Below are positions 26,714 to 35,644 of a stretch of 64,000 bases of DNA, one piece after another (within the stretch, counting starts at the first letter, position 1; every line of letters starts with the position of its first letter). Both the position numbers and the translations under genes were made by a program. The stretch is from JAGVSZ01 sp963716855 (GTDB lineage Bacteria > Pseudomonadota > Gammaproteobacteria > Burkholderiales > SG8-39). The stretch spans positions 124,001 through 188,000 of the forward strand of contig CAVQUV010000019.1 in assembly GCA_963716855.1 (NCBI GenBank), written 5' to 3'. Under the pieces are notes generated by a model. It saw only the letters and a program-made list of their open reading frames with translations. It was not told the DNA's origin and made no database searches.

Positions 26714-28368
26714 ACGCCTCGCGCGCGGGCGCGAGCGGCGGCGCGACGCCCCAGCCCGCGCGCGCCGGCCTGAGCATTCGCACGCGCGCGCTGCTGGTCT
26801 CGCTCGTCCTCCTCGCGATCCCGTTCGTCGGCTACGGTTACGTGCGCGAGATCGAGCGCGTCCTGCAGGCGGCCCAGGAGCAGACGGTGATCGCGACCGC
26901 CCGCGCGGTGGCGACCGCGCTCCACGACCGCCCGAAGCTCCTCGAGCGCCGCATCGACACCGGCGCCGGCGCCGCGGTCTACCCGCGCGGCACCACCGTC
27001 GCCGCCACGCAGGAGATCGAGCTGATCATTCGCGGGCTGCGCCGCTCGGGATCGCGGATCTGGGTCATCGACCAGGACCGCCGCCTGCTCGTCCTCGAGG
27101 GGAGCCTGCGCCCGGACCCGCGCCCCGCGGTCGTGCCCGATCTCTGGGACCGGATCCAGAACGCCGTGCTCGGCCCGCTCTTCGCGGTTCTCCTCGAGCG
27201 CCCGCGCGAAGACTTCGACGACGCCCTGCCCGAGGACGTGCTCTCGGGCGGGCGCGCGGTCGACAACGCGCTCACCGGCGTGCCGGCGACGCGCTGGCGC
27301 GAGACCGCGGACAAGCGCGCGGTGATCCTCGCCGCCGCGCACCCGATCTGGAACGGCACCGAGGTGATCGGCGCGGTCGTGGTGGAGGAATCGACGAACC
27401 GCGTGCTGAGCCTGCGCAACCGGGCGTTCGAGCAGCTGCTGACCACGACCGTCGCCGTGTTCGTGCTGGGCGCGCTGGTGCTGTTCCTGTTCGCCACGCA
27501 GCTCTCCCGGCGGCTCTCGCGCCTGCGCGACGAGGCCGAGCACGCGATCGACGCGCGCGGGCGCGTGCACCGCGCGTTCCGGGCCGAGCGCGACCGCGAC
27601 GAGATCGGCGACCTGTCGCGCAGCTTCGGGACGGTGCTCGACCGCCTGGCCGAGTACAACGACTATCTGGAACGCATGGCGGACCGGCTCTCGCACGAGC
27701 TGCGCACGCCGATCGCGGTGGTGAGCTCCTCCCTCGACAACCTCCGCACCGCGCCGGACGCCGCGGGATCGCAGGTGTACATCCAGCGCGCGGAAGAAGG
27801 CGTGCGGCGGCTGAACGCGATCCTCACGAGGATGAGCGAGGCGCGCCGGCTCGCGGAAACGCTGAAGGGCACCGAGCGCGAGCGCTTCGACCTCGGGCGC
27901 ATCGTGTCGGGATGCGTTGCCGGATACGCCGCGACTTTTCCGCAGCACCGGTTCGACCTGCACCTGCCGAAGCATCCGGTCGAGCTCGACGGCGCCCCCG
28001 ACCTGATCGCGCAGCTGCTCGACAAGCTCGTGGACAACGCGCGCGACTTCTCCGCGCCGGGCGAGCCGATCGAGATCGTCGTCGCCGTGGAGTGGGACTG
28101 GGCGCGGCTCGCGGTCTCGAACGTGGGGCCGCTGCTGCCCGACGCGATGGCGGGTCAGATCTTCGAGTCGATGGTGTCGGTGCGGCCGGCGGGCGCGCAC
28201 GCCCCGGAGCGGCCGCGGAGCGAGCCGCACCTCGGCCTGGGCCTTTTCATCGTCCGGCTCATCGCGGAGTTCCACGGCGGCCGCGCCTCCGCGCGCAACC
28301 GGCCGGACGGTCGGGGCGTGACCGTCGAAGTCGCCTTCCCGCTTGCAGGCGCCCGGGCCGGCGGCTAG
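26710..28368 (+). CDS. Sensor histidine kinase, PdsS-like
   Basis: 552 residues, probable TTG start at 26710 overlapping the regulator stop; no ATG or GTG alternative lies near. Two transmembrane helices (about 28-45 and 238-262) flank a periplasmic sensor region of about 190 residues. Then HAMP-like region, H box RLSHELRTP (His near 330), N box DNARDF and G box GLGLFIV. The first helix plus GYGYVREIERVL resembles the dedicated-sortase kinase family. Signal unknown. No output genes are adjacent except the divergent membrane protein at 25018-25743, which is a candidate target. Confidence 0.87.
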   Translation: MNASRAGASGGATPQPARAGLSIRTRALLVSLVLLAIPFVGYGYVREIERVLQAAQEQTVIATARAVATALHDRPKLLERRIDTGAGAAVYPRGTTVAATQEIELIIRGLRRSGSRIWVIDQDRRLLVLEGSLRPDPRPAVVPDLWDRIQNAVLGPLFAVLLERPREDFDDALPEDVLSGGRAVDNALTGVPATRWRETADKRAVILAAAHPIWNGTEVIGAVVVEESTNRVLSLRNRAFEQLLTTTVAVFVLGALVLFLFATQLSRRLSRLRDEAEHAIDARGRVHRAFRAERDRDEIGDLSRSFGTVLDRLAEYNDYLERMADRLSHELRTPIAVVSSSLDNLRTAPDAAGSQVYIQRAEEGVRRLNAILTRMSEARRLAETLKGTERERFDLGRIVSGCVAGYAATFPQHRFDLHLPKHPVELDGAPDLIAQLLDKLVDNARDFSAPGEPIEIVVAVEWDWARLAVSNVGPLLPDAMAGQIFESMVSVRPAGAHAPERPRSEPHLGLGLFIVRLIAEFHGGRASARNRPDGRGVTVEVAFPLAGARAGG

Positions 28369-28372
28369 CCCG

Positions 28373-28672
28373 TCACGCGCACGCGCAGGAGCCGCCGCCG
28401 CGGCGCGCGCCGCAACCGAGCGTGAACGCGAGGCAGCGCTCGATCAGTTTCGGATCGACCCGCACGCCCGGATGCGGGACGACCTTGATCCGGATCGTAC
28501 TGTCCGGCGCAGCGGGCAAGGTCGTCTCGACCGTACCGCAGCGCAGCGCTGGGCACCCGCGCTCGCCGTGCGTGCAGGCATCGAGCAGGTCGAGGAATGC
28601 GTCCCGGTCGTCGCGGGGCGCGTCGATCGCGATCTCCAGCCGGTCCGGGAACTCCTGGATCTGATACGGCAT
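28373..28672 (-). CDS. Small Cys-rich protein behind an FNR/Anr box
   Basis: 99 residues from ATG 28672 (MPYQIQEF). Seven Cys: one in DACTHGE, a pair in GCPALRCG, then RCLAFTLGCG and a terminal SCACA. No signal or membrane segment. The Cys spacing could hold a metal or Fe-S centre, but no known motif fits and I do not recognise the family. A perfect FNR/Anr palindrome lies about 57 bases upstream, so expression in low oxygen is likely. Convergent with the kinase gene, four bases apart. Confidence 0.65.
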   Translation of the reverse strand: MPYQIQEFPDRLEIAIDAPRDDRDAFLDLLDACTHGERGCPALRCGTVETTLPAAPDSTIRIKVVPHPGVRVDPKLIERCLAFTLGCGARRGGGSCACA

Positions 28673-28722
28673 GTGCGCCTCCTGCGGTTCGACGCAGGCT
28701 AGGCGCATTGCGCCGGGCCCAT

Positions 28723-28736
28723 TTGATGGACATCAA
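28723..28736. promoter_or_regulatory. Perfect FNR/Anr-type operator
   Basis: TTGAT-GGAC-ATCAA matches the FNR/Anr consensus TTGATnnnnATCAA at all ten positions. Its centre is 57 bases upstream of the start of the small Cys-rich gene (28672), which would place a -41.5 activated transcript start about 16 bases before that ATG. It lies after the end of the receiver-like gene, so it can serve only the Cys-rich gene. Confidence 0.7.
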
Positions 28737-28784
28737 GTGTCGCCGCCGCAAGGCGCGGCTGCCGCGGCGCACAACGCCGATTCG

Positions 28785-29171
28785 CTATGCACCCCAACCG
28801 TATTGCGCGCAGAACTGCCGCATGCGTTCCACGGCTTCCGCGCGCTCGAAGAACCGGTCGGCGCGCGCGAGACGTGCTGCATCGCGCAACTCCTTCGATC
28901 CGCCGACGCAGACGATCGCTATATTGAGCATGAGGTCGCGGCGCAGATGCGCGATCGTCGCGAGCGGGTCGAACGCGGCGTCGTCTAGATCGAGCAGCAG
29001 GAAGCGGTGCTGCAGAATCTCCTCGAACCCGCCGAGCGCATCGACGTCCGTGGCGACGGTCATCTCCCAGCCCTCCGGCAACGCGGCACGCAGGTTCGCC
29101 GGGAGTGCCGCATGTGACGACAGCAGGATGAATCGGCGGCGACGCCGCGATTCGATCGTCGGGGTCGCCAT
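28785..29171 (-). CDS. Degenerate receiver-like protein
   Basis: 128 residues, ATG 29171 overlapping the stop of the lipoate-ligase homologue (ATGA). Fold pattern is receiver-like: RFILLSSH strand, helix, LLLDLDDAAF at the phospho-acceptor strand, then AIVCVGG and a final helix with RADRFFERAE. The usual early acidic pair and conserved Lys are missing, so it would be a pseudo-receiver. Translational coupling with a lipoate-ligase homologue is unusual. Function unknown. Confidence 0.6.
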   Translation of the reverse strand: MATPTIESRRRRRFILLSSHAALPANLRAALPEGWEMTVATDVDALGGFEEILQHRFLLLDLDDAAFDPLATIAHLRRDLMLNIAIVCVGGSKELRDAARLARADRFFERAEAVERMRQFCAQYGWGA

Positions 29172-29989
29172 CAGGCCGGCGTGCGTTCGAGGCGAGGCGC
29201 GCCGGTGCGCGCGTCGCGCCGCAGGGTCAGTGCGGCATTGAGCTTGATCCCGCCGGCGACGCGCGGGCGCCCCGCCTCGATCGGCGCGGCGAGCTCGTCG
29301 CGCCAGGCTTCGATCGCCGCGCACTCGCTTGTCCCGAGCGCGGAAGCGACCGCATTCCAGCCGAGCGTCGCACGCAGCGCGGCGCGGAACGCCGCGGCGA
29401 GCGAGTCGTCGTCGGGGGGGGCGGCGTGGCTCGACCAGTCGGTCATCGCAGCGCCGAGCGCGGCGTGCAGCGCGGCGCGAAAGGCGGGATCGGGCGACGC
29501 GACGCCCGCCGCGAACCGCGCGTGCGGAAACCGCAGCAGGAAGCTGGAGGCGACGACCGCGCAGCGGCCGATCGTCGCCGCCCCGCTCCCCGCGATCTTG
29601 CGGCGCGCGAGCCAGAGATCCTCGGCCTGCCGCTCGACCTCGAGCCCGAACGCGCGGAAGGTCGCGATCGCCGGCGCGAGCGCCCACGCGTACCAGTCCT
29701 CGTGGCGCCGCGGCGCAAGCGCGAGCGGTGCGACGAGCGCGTAGGCGAGCTGGTCCTCATCCACCCACACCGCGCCGCCGCCGAGCGGCCGGCGCACGAC
29801 CGGCACCTCGATCGCGTCGTCGAGCTCGCACCGACCCTGGCTCTGTCCGAGGCAGACGTGCGCGGCGGTCTTGCCCCACACGACGAGCGGGGCCGCGTCC
29901 GGCCCCTGCACTTCCGCGAGCCCGGCGTACGTCGCGTGGAACGCGATCGGATCCACGACCCCCAGGTCGAACCAGCGCGCCGGTCTCAC
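29171..29989 (-). CDS. Lipoate-protein ligase A family protein (second homologue)
   Basis: 272 residues, GTG start at 29989 overlapping the upstream stop (GTGA). The BirA/LplA/LipB fold is shown by RRPLGGGAVWVDEDQLAYALV (about residues 67-87, lipoyl-AMP loop) and by the RKIAGSGAA segment (about 130) holding the candidate catalytic Lys. The C-terminal 70 residues are an accessory region. It differs clearly from the ligase at 35641-36417, so two ligase-type genes occur here; this one could be an octanoyl- or lipoyltransferase with another target, or a paralogue for the sHdr system. Confidence 0.8.
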   Translation of the reverse strand: MRPARWFDLGVVDPIAFHATYAGLAEVQGPDAAPLVVWGKTAAHVCLGQSQGRCELDDAIEVPVVRRPLGGGAVWVDEDQLAYALVAPLALAPRRHEDWYAWALAPAIATFRAFGLEVERQAEDLWLARRKIAGSGAATIGRCAVVASSFLLRFPHARFAAGVASPDPAFRAALHAALGAAMTDWSSHAAPPDDDSLAAAFRAALRATLGWNAVASALGTSECAAIEAWRDELAAPIEAGRPRVAGGIKLNAALTLRRDARTGAPRLERTPA

Positions 29990-30382
29990 CCTTCCCGCTT
30001 CCCTTTCCCGGGATCGAAGTATTTCTCGAGATAGAAGTCGCGGCGGTTCAGCGCATCGAGGCCCGCGGCGCGCTCGTTGACGCCCAGCTCGAGGACCGCG
30101 GCGAGGTGCGCGCCCTGCTCCGCGTCGAGGATGTGGATGTATTGCAGCAGGTCCTCGTCGATCACCAGGCAGTGTTCGGCGAGTCCTTCGGGGCGCTGCA
30201 GGTAGAGCAGCCAGGCCTCGCACTCGGCGTCCTCGGGGTCGAGCGGCGACAGGACCGCCTTGCCGAGCCACGCCAGCCGCGCCGCCTGGTTGAACTGGCG
30301 GATGTCGAGCTTCTTTCCCTTCTTGTACTTCGCGAGCGTCGTTGCGCAGCGCGCCGAGGTCGGTGATCTGGATGCCCTTCAT
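29986..30382 (-). CDS. Conserved hypothetical (one frameshift near the N-terminus)
   Basis: About 131 residues if one base near 30340 is dropped: MKGIQITDLGALRN then TLAKYKKGKKLDIRQFNQ and a helical, Leu- and Glu-rich body (LAWLGKAVLSPLDPEDAE, EHCLVIDEDLLQYIHILD), ending KYFDPGKGKREG. Without correction the main frame has no start. No known motif, no signal peptide. The GTGA overlap with the ligase homologue points to a shared operon with it and the pseudo-receiver. Function unknown. Confidence 0.55.
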
Positions 30383-30423
30383 GCCTGCTCCGGCGGGAGA
30401 GCTCGCATGCTAGCGCGCCTCCC

Positions 30424-30453
30424 ACAAAAGAAAAGCCCCGCGCGCGGCGGGGC
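30424..30453 (-). terminator. Rho-independent terminator of the FadL-like gene
   Basis: On the minus strand GCCCCGC-CGCGC-GCGGGGC forms a seven-base-pair GC stem followed by TTTTCTTTTG. It lies 25 bases after the stop of the outer-membrane protein gene, and is the clearest intrinsic terminator in the window. Confidence 0.85.
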
Positions 30454-30478
30454 CTTCACGACCGCAACCCGCTGCGCG

Positions 30479-31844
30479 CTAGAACTTCATGCCCCAGGCG
30501 ACGCCGAACGAGTTCTGGTACATCGAGATCGTCTGCGTGCCGCCGACCGGGAAGTAGAGCGGGTTGGTGGCGCCCGTCACCGAGTTTTCGAACGCATGCA
30601 TGTAAGCCGCCGTGAGCTCGGAGCCGCCCGGCAGCGTGTAGGTCAGTCCGAGGGTCAGGTGGTCCTGCACCACGCCGGGGGCGAGGATGTTGAACGTCAC
30701 GTCGCGCGCCTGGATCGGGTTGTCGGTGTGGTTGTAGCCCGCGCGCAGCGTCCAGCGCGGGTCGACCGCCCACTCGACGGCGAGCTTCCACACGTTCACC
30801 GCCTTCCAGCCGAAGCCGATGCTCTGCGAACTCGCGCCCAGGCATGCGGACTGGGTCGGCGCGCCGAACGTGCAGGGTGCCTGCGTGCTCGGATTGCCGA
30901 CCGCATCCACCCCGGCGTAGTTGATCCACTGGTAGTCGAGCCCGAGCGTGAGGGCGGGCATCGCCTTCCACCGGACGCCGACGTTCAGGTTCTCTGGAAT
31001 GTCGAACTCGCCCTGGTTGGCGAACAGGCCCTTGTACTTGTCGAGGTTGCCCATGTAGATCTTGGTCGAGTACGCCGCGCCGATCGAGACCGTCGGCATG
31101 ACGTTGCCGAAGTACCCGAAGCGCACGCCCCAGCCCCAGGCGCTGTCGTAGCCCTGGTTGGTCAGGTTGCCCGGGCTCGACGAGATGCCCGCGAACGGCT
31201 GCAGCCCGTAGGCCTTGAAGCGCTGGTAGCCGATCAGCGGCGCGATCCCGACGGCGTGGTTCGGATGGAATTTCCATGCGAGAGTCGGCGCGATGATGAG
31301 CTGCGAAAGGTCGACACCGAGGTTGCCGTTGCCGCACAACTGGTTGTACGAGCCGTTGCCCGCCGCCAAGGGCGCCGGTCTGGAAGAAGTTACACGTGCC
31401 GCGCGCCGCCGCGTTCGTGAGCGCGTTCCCGTTGTAGTCGGTGTTCATCCCGCCGTTTCCGTAGACGGTCACGCCGAGGGCGAGGTCGGGCCGGATCATG
31501 TAGTTGTAGCCGAACTCGGGGATGAAGAAATTGCTCGTGTCGTTGCCGTCCACCGACGTGTCGAACGACCCGGGCGGAATGCCCAATGCGGCGTTGCCGC
31601 TGCCCTGGGTGCTCGCGCTGCGGTTCGGCTGGAACCAGTCGAGGCCGACGTCGACCCGGGTGCCGACGAATGCCATCGAGCCCGGATTGTTGGCGCCGCC
31701 GAACGTATCGTCCGCATAGGCAGTCGCCGCGCCGCCGCGGCCCTTGGCCTTCATGCCGTAGCCGTGCGAGAAGTAGCCGTCGGTCGCCTGCGCGGCGAGC
31801 GGCAGCGCGAGTGCGGCGAGCGCCGCGATGTGCTTCAGCTTCAT
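30479..31844 (-). CDS. FadL/OmpP1-type outer-membrane protein (one frameshift)
   Basis: About 454 residues after correcting one base near 31370. Signal peptide MKLKHIAALAALALPLAAQA is followed by TDGYFSHGYGMKAKGRGGA, the hallmark N-terminus of the FadL/TodX hydrophobic-substrate channel family. The second frame resumes GNGSYNQLCGNGNLGV and runs to the terminal Phe in FGVAWGMKF, normal for a beta-barrel. Located between the DsrE2-like gene and the sHdr-linked block, so it may import hydrophobic compounds or be linked to sulfur uptake; that link is only by neighbourhood. Own terminator downstream. Confidence 0.85.
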
Positions 31845-31911
31845 GTCGTCCTCCCTGGGAAATCGCGCTCCTGGCGCGGCACCGGCGTCTGACGCGCCTG
31901 GCGCAAAAAAA

Positions 31912-32529
31912 TCAGATGAACAGGCTCACGTCCGCGTCCCGCGCCATCGGCAGGAACGTCGCGGCGCCCACGTACTCCTTCACCTCGGGGATGAAATCCC
32001 CGTGCGAGTAGCCGAACAGGTCGACCGTCATCTGGCAGCCGATCATGTTGACGCCCGCCTCGAGGCACAGGCCGCGCAGCTCGGCGATCTCGGCGACGCC
32101 CTTGTTCTTGATCGTCATCTTCATCATGGTGGTCGCGAACGCCTCGAAGCCGGGGATGATCGACTGGATCGCATTCGGGATGTTCCACTTGATCGACTTG
32201 AACCAGTCGGGGCCGAACGGCATCTTCATCGGCATCGCGGGGTTGCCGAGCGGGCTCACCTGCAGGCCGCTGATGTCCTTCTTGAGCAGCTCGAGCCCGT
32301 AGAAGGTGAAGAAGATCGACACGTCCCAGCCGAGCGCGGCGGCGGTGGACGACAGGATGAACGGCGGGTAGGCCCAGTCGAGCGTGCCCTTGGTGGCGAT
32401 GATCGTCATCGACGGCGTGCGGTTCTGCTCGCGCGCCTTGAGCGCTTCGTCGAGCTTCGCGGGCAGGATCTCGTCGAGACGCTGCCGGATGATGCTGTCG
32501 ATCACTTCGATGTCGGGAGTCGCGCCCAT
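31912..32529 (-). CDS. DsrE2-like sulfur-carrier family protein
   Basis: 205 residues of the DsrE/DsrF/DsrH superfamily. After a helical N-terminus the core begins MTIIATKGTLDWAYPPFIL, with the long insertion (GLQVSPLGNPAMPMKMPFG) typical of DsrE2-type proteins. Two Cys are placed at 155 (RGLCLEAG) and 165 (MIGCQMTV), the second in the position used for persulfide transfer in relatives. It may pass sulfane sulfur toward TusA and the sHdr complex. Has its own upstream site resembling the tusA-region operator. Distinguishing DsrE2 from DsrE3 needs a tree. Confidence 0.82.
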   Translation of the reverse strand: MGATPDIEVIDSIIRQRLDEILPAKLDEALKAREQNRTPSMTIIATKGTLDWAYPPFILSSTAAALGWDVSIFFTFYGLELLKKDISGLQVSPLGNPAMPMKMPFGPDWFKSIKWNIPNAIQSIIPGFEAFATTMMKMTIKNKGVAEIAELRGLCLEAGVNMIGCQMTVDLFGYSHGDFIPEVKEYVGAATFLPMARDADVSLFI

Positions 32530-32580
32530 ATCGTCCTCCTCGTCATCTCCCGGCTCGCCGCACCCGGCGCCGGGTTCATC

Positions 32581-32605
32581 GGTATATTCCGATGTTCTGA
32601 TAGTG
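32581..32605 (-). promoter_or_regulatory. Operator/promoter-like site of the DsrE2-like gene
   Basis: On the minus strand ACTATCAG-N6-GGAATATA-CC matches the tusA upstream palindrome at 16 of 24 positions. It includes TATACCGAT, also found at the tusA -10. Located 52 bases before the gene, it would overlap a core promoter, fitting repressor control by a shared regulator. The match is by eye. Confidence 0.4.
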
Positions 32606-32671
32606 CACCAGAGACACTACTTGAATCGCGGCCGGCCTCGATGCAATCCTCTTTATGGGCTCAAAAGCGGC

Positions 32672-33819
32672 TCAATCGTCGGCGACGACCCCCGCCGGCA
32701 CGTCCTCGCCGTCCATCTGGCGCCGGACGACCGCCACGTCCTTGCCCTGCCGGGGCAAACGGGAACGAGAGGATGTCGGTCGGGCTCGAGTCGCCGTAGG
32801 GCCGGTTGCACGCCGATACCTGGTCGTCGTCCTTGCCGGGACAGCCCGACGTCCGGAACGGCTTGCCGGTCGCGATCAGCGCGTCCAGATCGTCCGGCTC
32901 GACGCCGAATTCGACCACGCGCCCGGCCGCGTCGAAGCGCATGTCCTCGACCCGGCCGTTCCAGAAGTCGACGATGAAGCGCGCGAGCTGCACCCGCCGC
33001 CACTGCCCGCGATCGACGGCCGGCCAGTCCTCCATCAGCGACCCGCGCTCGGGGAAGAAGGCGAACATGTGGTTGTGCCCGCCCAGATCCTTTACGCGCT
33101 GGCCGACCTCCAGGATCTCGCGCTCGGTCTCGCCCATGCCGCAGATGAGGTGCGCGCCGAACCGCTCGGGACCGAACACCTCCGCCGCCCATTCGATCGC
33201 CGCCCAGTACTTCTCGTACTTGTGGGGGCTGTCGACGCCCTTGCCGCGCGTGCGATCGAAGATCGCCGGCGTCACCGCGTCGAGCGCGACGGTGAAGATC
33301 TCGGCGCCCATGTCGCGCATGCGGACCAGGTCGTCCCGCTCCAGGGTCGTGGGGTTCGACAGGATCGAGACCGGCACCTGCGGCACCTCGCGCACCCATT
33401 TCTCGAGCAGCACGTAGGTGTCGGCGTTCGACTCCGGGTGCGTGATCATCGAGATGCACATCCGCTCGAACTGTCCCTCGGTCGCTGCCCGATTTCACGC
33501 GCTCGATCACCTCGTCGTAGCGGGCGGTCGGCCAGTCCACGCGGATGAAGTTGCGGTCGGCGTAGTCGCGCGCCTCCTCGCGGTGGCGCGCGAGCCCGCA
33601 ATAGGCACAGTTCGCCCGGCAGCCCTCCGGGTACGTCACGAGCAGGTTGAGGCAGTGCGTGCACGCCGTGCGGTGCATCTGCCCGGGCACCAGCCCCAGC
33701 GTGATCGCCGCCGCGGTGCTCATCTGCACGAACTCCGGCGAGCGCATCTGCGGCGTGCGCACGTGGGGGTTCGGCCGGTAGAAGCGCACCGGCTGCGTGC
33801 CGTCGATGACTGCGCTCAT
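32672..33819 (-). CDS. lipS2: Radical SAM lipoyl synthase component LipS2 (two frameshifts)
   Basis: About 380 residues after two one-base corrections, near 33476 and 32757. The radical SAM cluster is C67-C71-C74 (CRANCAYC, CxxxCxxC) preceded by a second Cys pair C53-C56 (CTHC), as expected for an auxiliary cluster. The middle frame holds MCISMITHPESNADTY and IFTVALDAVTP; the last frame ends DGEDVPAGVVADD. In sHdr organisms LipS1 and LipS2 jointly insert both sulfurs into octanoylated carrier proteins in place of LipA. Assigned from the family style and from lipS1, lipT and ligase neighbours. Confidence 0.82.
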
Positions 33820-33820
33820 T

Positions 33821-34030
33821 TCACTGGCTCGCTTTCTTCGCCGCGTCGTCGCCCTGTTCCGCCTCGCGCGTGCGCGCGGCGTCCTGCTCGAGCACCTTCG
33901 AGACGTCCCGGGCGCGCTCCATCGCTTTCGTGCCGCCGCGGGTGACGTCGACGGCGGTCGAGTCCTTCGCCTTGTTGTCGCAGGCGGCGAGGAACGCCGC
34001 CGCCAGCAATAGCCAGAGCATCCGCGGCAT
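33821..34030 (-). CDS. Small predicted lipoprotein
   Basis: 69 residues. MPRMLWLLLAAAFLAAC is a lipoprotein signal with lipobox LAAC (Cys 17). The mature part is short and highly charged (DNKAKDSTAVD, then RARDVSKVLEQDAARTREAEQ), probably helical. It ends two bases before the lipS2 start and follows the GlcG-like gene by ten bases, so it belongs to the sHdr block operon. Family unknown; small lipoproteins in such operons are sometimes assembly or anchoring factors, but that is speculation. Confidence 0.65.
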   Translation of the reverse strand: MPRMLWLLLAAAFLAACDNKAKDSTAVDVTRGGTKAMERARDVSKVLEQDAARTREAEQGDDAAKKASQ

Positions 34031-34039
34031 CGTGCGCTC

Positions 34040-34534
34040 CTACAGCTCGAGGCTGTCCTTGATCGCGGCAATCCCCGCCGCCGCGCAGGCGTCGTCCTCC
34101 TTGCCGCCCGGCGCGCCCGACACGCCGATCGCACCGAGGATGCCCCCGCCCGCCTCGATCATCAGTCCCCCGCCGACCGCAGCCACGCCCGGCCGATGGC
34201 GGATCCCGCTCTGCGTGCCGCTCTGCGTCGCGGCGGCGAGATCCGTCGTGTTGGTGCGGAAGCTCACCGCGGTCCAGCCTTTCGCCGTGGCCATGTCCGG
34301 CGTGTGCGGACCCGCGAAGCGGTCGCGCAACATCACCTGGGTCACGCCCATCCGATCCACCACCGCGACCGCGACCTGGAACCCTCCGGCGCGGCAACGC
34401 GCGAGCGCCGCTTGTGCCGCCTTGAGCGCGGTCTCTGGCGTGAGCACCCGCACGGTGAACGTCGCATCCTGCGCCTGGACCGCGCTCGCGCAACCGAGCG
34501 CGAGGCCCGCAACGGCGATCATTGCCCTCTTCAT
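34040..34534 (-). CDS. GlcG/HbpS-type heme-binding domain protein, exported
   Basis: 164 residues with a signal peptide (MKRAMIAVAGLALGCASAVQA). The mature domain is DUF336/HbpS-GlcG: RVLTPETALKAAQAAL, VAVAVVDRMG, the THR-like HTPDMATAKGWTAVSF segment and GIGVSGAPGGKEDDACAAAGI near the end. Some relatives bind heme or act as extracellular redox sensors. Its position inside the lipoate-assembly/sHdr block is notable since this protein would be periplasmic while its neighbours are cytoplasmic. Confidence 0.85.
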   Translation of the reverse strand: MKRAMIAVAGLALGCASAVQAQDATFTVRVLTPETALKAAQAALARCRAGGFQVAVAVVDRMGVTQVMLRDRFAGPHTPDMATAKGWTAVSFRTNTTDLAAATQSGTQSGIRHRPGVAAVGGGLMIEAGGGILGAIGVSGAPGGKEDDACAAAGIAAIKDSLEL

Positions 34535-34552
34535 GATTCCTCCCTCAATCGT

Positions 34553-35644
34553 TCAGGCGGCGAGCCCGAGCTCGGCCGGCGCGTCGAAATACTCCGGAAA
34601 CGCGATCCAGCCGCGCCGGTGCAGGGCGTCCTCGCGCGCGGCCGGCAGCGCCCAGCCCGTCATCATCCAGCGGCGGCGCGCCACGGCGCGATCGATGGTC
34701 GTCTGGAACTGGTCGCGCACGTCTTCCTCGTAGGCGTCGAGCGCATCGAGCTCGCCGCCGAGCAGGCGCGCGATGCTCGCGCCGGCGGCCTCACCGGAGA
34801 GCACCGCGGCGGCGATCCCCGCGCCGGTGATCGGATGCGTGAGCCCCGCGGCATCGCCCACGAACATCGCGTGGCCCACGACGAGGCGCTCGCGCAGCCC
34901 CCCGACCGGGATCGACCCTCCGGTGCGGCCGAGGACGTCCATGCCGACGAGCCCCTGGCCCGCAAGCTGCAGGTGCAGCGCATCGAGCGGCGCCTTCAGA
35001 TCGGGCGCGAGCTTCGGGTCGAGCCCGAGACCGAGGTTTGCGACGCTGCCCTTCGGGAACAGCCAGGCGTAGCCGCCCGGGTAGTCGGCCGAGAGAAAGA
35101 TGTCCGTGTGCGCGTGGCGGCGGAGCAGCGGCACCGCGTACTGCCGGGTGTCGACCGTCTCGAGGCGCGGCAGGCCGAGCGATTGCGCGACGCGCGAGCC
35201 CGGGCCGTCCGCCGCGACCAGCACGCGGAAGCCGATCTCCGTGCGCGCGTCGCCCTTGCGCACGATGGCGATCGAGCGCTGCACGTCCACCGACTCGAAC
35301 GACGTTTCGAGCAGCTCGGTGACGCCGGCTTCGGCCGCGCGCTGCGCGAGCCTCTGATCGAACCTCGCACGGTCGATCATGATCCCGGGAAAGTCCGAGC
35401 TGACCTTCTCTCCGGACGGCAGGATCGTCGTCATGCCGGTCACGTGCTGCTGGAACACCCCGGACGCGAGCGCGTACTTGCCCATCGGCAGCGGCACGAA
35501 CTCGGCGCACTGCACCGGCACGCCGATCTCCGCGCGCCGCTCGACTGCGATCACCCGAGCCCCGGCCGTCGCCGCCGTGAGCGCGGCGCAGCTGCCGCCG
35601 GGCCCGAGGCCGACGACCAGGACGTCGGTCTGCATTCGCTTCAT
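34553..35644 (-). CDS. lipT: FAD-dependent reductase LipT (geranylgeranyl-reductase-like)
   Basis: 363 residues. N-terminal dinucleotide motif VVGLGPGGSCAALTAATAG (residues 10-28), then CAEF after the first strand as in geranylgeranyl reductase-like flavoproteins, and the second FAD motif FVGDAAGLTHPITGAGI near 275. ATG 35644 overlaps the ligase stop (ATGA). In sHdr-type lipoate clusters this flavoprotein (LipT) is thought to supply electrons for LipS1/LipS2. Assigned from fold plus position next to sLpl and LipS1. Confidence 0.82.
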   Translation of the reverse strand: MKRMQTDVLVVGLGPGGSCAALTAATAGARVIAVERRAEIGVPVQCAEFVPLPMGKYALASGVFQQHVTGMTTILPSGEKVSSDFPGIMIDRARFDQRLAQRAAEAGVTELLETSFESVDVQRSIAIVRKGDARTEIGFRVLVAADGPGSRVAQSLGLPRLETVDTRQYAVPLLRRHAHTDIFLSADYPGGYAWLFPKGSVANLGLGLDPKLAPDLKAPLDALHLQLAGQGLVGMDVLGRTGGSIPVGGLRERLVVGHAMFVGDAAGLTHPITGAGIAAAVLSGEAAGASIARLLGGELDALDAYEEDVRDQFQTTIDRAVARRRWMMTGWALPAAREDALHRRGWIAFPEYFDAPAELGLAA

